Shown: positions 61,821 through 64,000 of the stretch, one piece after another
How positions within the stretch are numbered: position 1 is the first letter of the stretch
Layout of the letters: each line of letters opens with the position of its first letter
Assembly (NCBI GenBank): GCA_964627935.1
Contig: CAZVLB010000017.1
Location: 1 to 64,000 of the forward strand
Reading direction: 5' to 3'
Length of the DNA: 64,000 nucleotides
Source of the DNA: JAABVY01 sp964627935
GTDB lineage: Bacteria; Zixibacteria; MSB-5A5; JAABVY01
The notes under the pieces: generated by a model
What the model was told of the DNA's origin: nothing
Database searches by the model: none
Seen by the model: the letters and a program-made list of their open reading frames with translations, nothing else
Program-made: the position numbers and the translations under genes

Positions 61821-62741
61821 ATGATCAAAGATTTCTCGTTGAATGAAAAGGTAGTCGATTTCTTTCTGCTCAAACAGATCGAAGTCAGGGCGCATGGCGG
61901 CGGATCCCGTCTGGTAATGATACTGGGCGACCGCACCGGCGATATTGACGCTGTTTTGTGGGAGGATGCCGAGCAGGTTATGGAAAGCCTGCGGGGTGCC
62001 GAGGTGGTCAAGGTTGCCGGCACTGTCGGCAGTTATCGTAACCGTCCGCAATTATCCGTGGCCAAAATACGACGGGCCGAGACGGGTGAGTATGAACCGG
62101 CCAACCTCAGGCGCGCATCATTGAAAAGCCCGGAGGAGCTCAAGGCCGATTATCTCGAACTGGCGGAGTCCCTGGAAAGTGAACATCTCAAAACGCTTCT
62201 GGTAAATCTGTCAGAGAAAGAGGCTGTATTTGGCAAATGGCTGATCTGGCCGGCGGGCAAGAAATGGCACCATGACTACTTTTCCGGACTTGCCGATCAC
62301 AGCCTGTCGCTGGCGCGTCTGGCGGAATCGGTCTGTGCCCAATATAAATTCCTGGACCGCGATCTTTTGATAGCCGGCGCTCTTTTGCATGATCTCGGCA
62401 AGGTGGTTGAGTTCGAGGGTGAGATGGTCTATGATTATTCCACACCGGGCCGGCTGGTTGGACATATCGTGATGGGGGATCAGATGGTGACCGAGATGAT
62501 TCGCCAGATCGAGGATTTTCCCAGGGATACCGAGATGAAACTCAGGCACCTGATACTTTCTCATCACGGTGAGATGGATAAAGGGGCGGTAGTCAGGCCA
62601 AAGACCCGCGAGGCTTATGTTCTGCATCTTCTGGATGAAATCGACAGCAAGCTTGATGCTATTAATAAAATTGCCGAAAAAGCCGATGATATATGGAGCG
62701 AGTATATCAAACCGCTCGAGGATTATTTGTATTTTGGCTAA
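61821..62741 (+). CDS. OB-fold/HD-domain phosphohydrolase, YhaM-like
   Basis: A 306-residue protein: an N-terminal OB fold (about residues 1-85, with FLLKQIEVRAHGGGSRLVMILGDRTGDIDAVLW) and an HD domain from about residue 150, with HSLSLARLAESV, LLIAGALLHDLGKVVEFEG (the HD pair) and HLILSHHGEMDKG. This layout is that of YhaM, a 3'-5' exoribonuclease of Gram-positives; related HD hydrolases exist. Nucleic-acid trimming is likely, but the substrate is inferred. GAGG, 7 bases before ATG 61821, sets the start; it is divergent from lptFG. Confidence 0.83.
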   Translation: MIKDFSLNEKVVDFFLLKQIEVRAHGGGSRLVMILGDRTGDIDAVLWEDAEQVMESLRGAEVVKVAGTVGSYRNRPQLSVAKIRRAETGEYEPANLRRASLKSPEELKADYLELAESLESEHLKTLLVNLSEKEAVFGKWLIWPAGKKWHHDYFSGLADHSLSLARLAESVCAQYKFLDRDLLIAGALLHDLGKVVEFEGEMVYDYSTPGRLVGHIVMGDQMVTEMIRQIEDFPRDTEMKLRHLILSHHGEMDKGAVVRPKTREAYVLHLLDEIDSKLDAINKIAEKADDIWSEYIKPLEDYLYFG

Positions 62742-62800
62742 AGGGAATCCTGCCGTAAAATATTATTGTATGTAAATTGGGGCGATTCAGCAAATTTTTG

Positions 62801-62829
62801 TTGAAAAGTTAAAAGGCAGGGTCTATACT
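62801..62829 (+). promoter_or_regulatory. Sigma-70 promoter of mreB
   Basis: TTGAAA (62801-62806), 17 bases, then TATACT (62824-62829), five of six in each box, 28 bases before ATG 62857. The predicted start is at about 62836. Confidence 0.7.
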
Positions 62830-62856
62830 CAGATAATTAAACAGGGAAGTTGAAAT

Positions 62857-63885
62857 ATGTCGCTTTTTAGGTTTTTTTCTAACGATATCGGTATAGATTT
62901 AGGAACCGCCAATACTCTTATCTATGTTGCGGGGCAGGGCATAGTGTTGAATGAACCCTCGGTAGTGGCGGTCGAGGTGGCCAGCGGTAAGGTCGTGGCA
63001 ATAGGCAAAAAGGCCAAGGAAATGCTGGGACGCACCCCGGGAGAAATCCGCGCCATCCGTCCCCTCAAAGACGGCGTTATCGCCGATTTCGAAATCACCG
63101 AAAAGATGCTCTCGGCCTTCATCAAGAAGGTCATCCGTCATAAATACCTGATGAAACCACGTATATTGATCTCGGTGCCATCCGGGATTACCGAGGTGGA
63201 AAAGCGGGCGGTTCGTGATTCAGCCGAGAATGCCGGTGCCCGTGAGGTCTATCTTATTCATGAACCGATGTCGGCCGCTATCGGCGTGGGCCTTCCGGTC
63301 GACCAGCCCTCCGGTATCATGATCATCGATATCGGCGGAGGTACCTCGGAAATCGCGGTGATCGCACTCTACGGCATTGTCAATAATAAATCGATCAGGA
63401 TTGCCGGCGATGAGATCAACGAGGCGATCGTGATGTATCTGAAAAAGAACTACAACCTCCTGATCGGTGAGCTGACCGCCGAGGAGATTAAGATAAAGAT
63501 CGGTTCGGCCTTCCCGCTCGAACGTGAAGAATCGCTGGAAATCAAGGGCCGTGACCTTGTGGCGGGTGTGCCCAAGAATATGAAAATATCCTCGGCCCAG
63601 GTGCGTGAGGCCCTGACTGAACCGGTTGAGGCTATTATCGAGGCGGTCAGGCTTTCGCTGGAACAGACTCCGCCCGAGCTGGCATCGGATATCCTCGATC
63701 GTGGAATCGTGCTGACCGGCGGCGGTGCGCTGTTGCGCGGACTGGCAAAGCGTATCAGGCATGAAACCAATCTGCCTGTGTATGTGGCCGATGATCCGAT
63801 GACCTGTGTGGCGCGCGGAACCGGTATCGTACTGGATCATATGTCATCCTTCAGCAAGGTGTTGATCAAGTCGCGCAATGATTGA
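62857..63885 (+). CDS. mreB: Rod-shape-determining protein MreB
   Basis: A 342-residue actin homologue organising lateral cell-wall growth, so the cells are probably rods. It has DIGIDLGTANTLIYVAGQGIVLNEPSVVA (phosphate 1), the VPSGITEVEKRAVRDSAENAGAREVYLIHEPMSAAIGVGLPV block, IIDIGGGTSEIAVIAL (phosphate 2), and GIVLTGGGALLRGLAKRI (adenosine). The N-terminal SLFRFFSNDIG is an amphipathic membrane-binding start. AGGGAAG precedes ATG 62857. No MreC follows directly in the visible bases. Confidence 0.97.
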   Translation: MSLFRFFSNDIGIDLGTANTLIYVAGQGIVLNEPSVVAVEVASGKVVAIGKKAKEMLGRTPGEIRAIRPLKDGVIADFEITEKMLSAFIKKVIRHKYLMKPRILISVPSGITEVEKRAVRDSAENAGAREVYLIHEPMSAAIGVGLPVDQPSGIMIIDIGGGTSEIAVIALYGIVNNKSIRIAGDEINEAIVMYLKKNYNLLIGELTAEEIKIKIGSAFPLEREESLEIKGRDLVAGVPKNMKISSAQVREALTEPVEAIIEAVRLSLEQTPPELASDILDRGIVLTGGGALLRGLAKRIRHETNLPVYVADDPMTCVARGTGIVLDHMSSFSKVLIKSRND

Positions 63886-63917
63886 TCGGATGAATTCTGT
63901 CTGATATTTGATTTAGT

Positions 63918-63946
63918 TTGACTTTCCCTTTTACTCTCCTTAATAT
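63918..63946 (+). promoter_or_regulatory. Promoter of the last, cut gene
   Basis: TTGACT (63918-63923), 17 bases, then TAATAT (63941-63946); transcription would start near 63953, 18 bases before ATG 63971. Five and four of six bases match. Confidence 0.5.
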
Positions 63947-63970
63947 TCCGATTAAACCTGAAGGATTGTT

Positions 63971-64000
63971 ATGGAGATTAATGCAGAAAAAATAGTGGCT
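63971..64000 (+). CDS. Start of a gene cut by the window end
   Basis: ATG 63971 follows AAGGA by 5 bases and a plausible promoter, giving MEINAEKIVA before the window ends. Ten residues are too few to name a family. It is not in the same transcript as mreB if the promoter is real. Confidence 0.5.
   Translation, partial: MEINAEKIVA

Overview
The window reads as a slice of a chromosome from a diderm (outer-membrane) bacterium of moderate GC. The Raetz lipid A genes (LpxC, LpxA, LpxB, KdtA, LpxK), a fused LptF-LptG, lipoproteins and a probable outer-membrane barrel show the outer membrane. The LpxC-FabZ fusion is typical of the Fibrobacterota/Chlorobiota/Bacteroidota (FCB) superphylum and relatives. 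With the absence of any closely recognisable model genome this suggests a deep FCB lineage, perhaps a Zixibacteria-like candidate phylum; that placement is inference. There is no CRISPR array, insertion sequence, integrase or phage module. This is mostly a compact housekeeping region with ATGA-type overlaps.

Layout. 1-355: an ambiguous partial reading frame, two facing terminators and tRNA-Asn. 402-7227 (minus): a PAP2 phosphatase, a two-domain M16 protease, a beta-propeller-like secreted protein, a TGS GTPase and a TPR-containing SGNH hydrolase. 7374-10747 (plus): an M16 protease pair (one active, one degenerate lipoprotein) and an ICMT-like methyltransferase, closed by a bidirectional hairpin. 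10776-16312 (minus): a secreted TldD pair (one lacking HExxxH), a small RelA-zinc-finger/winged-helix protein, RluD and a GNAT enzyme, read from a strong promoter. 16468-21617 (plus): a TTG-started mini-lipoprotein, a beta-helix lipoprotein, a small acidic secreted protein, a TPR-AAA+ bacterial enhancer-binding protein and, behind it, a near-perfect sigma-54 promoter that drives about 115 nt ending at a strong terminator (a candidate small RNA), then a DUF202 protein.

21707-32563: a lipid A operon (lpxC/fabZ, lpxA, two CGGC-like proteins, a Gfo/Idh oxidoreductase, lpxB, kdtA, lpxK) running on into nadB and guaA. 32616-39680: polyprenyl synthase, a VWA-like membrane protein, enolase, FtsB/DivIC, RecO, glycyl-tRNA synthetase. 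39717-41704: an outer-membrane protein and, on the minus strand, an O-antigen-ligase-like protein. 41791-49466: TilS, Hpt, FtsH, FolP, diadenylate cyclase CdaA, ObgE, DprA. 49485-55572: HPr, enzyme I, bifunctional PGI/PMI isomerase and a tight four-gene membrane module of unknown function. 55642-59106: sugar nucleotidyltransferase, MetK and AhcY, ending in a UUCG-tetraloop terminator. 59155-64000: fused LptFG (minus), an OB-HD nuclease-like protein, MreB and the start of one further gene.

The most interesting items are the sigma-54 promoter/small RNA next to an enhancer-binding protein whose Walker B aspartate and GAFTGA loop are altered, the RelA-finger/winged-helix protein, the four-gene membrane module, the LptF-LptG fusion, and lpxC, which seems to start at an ATC codon.
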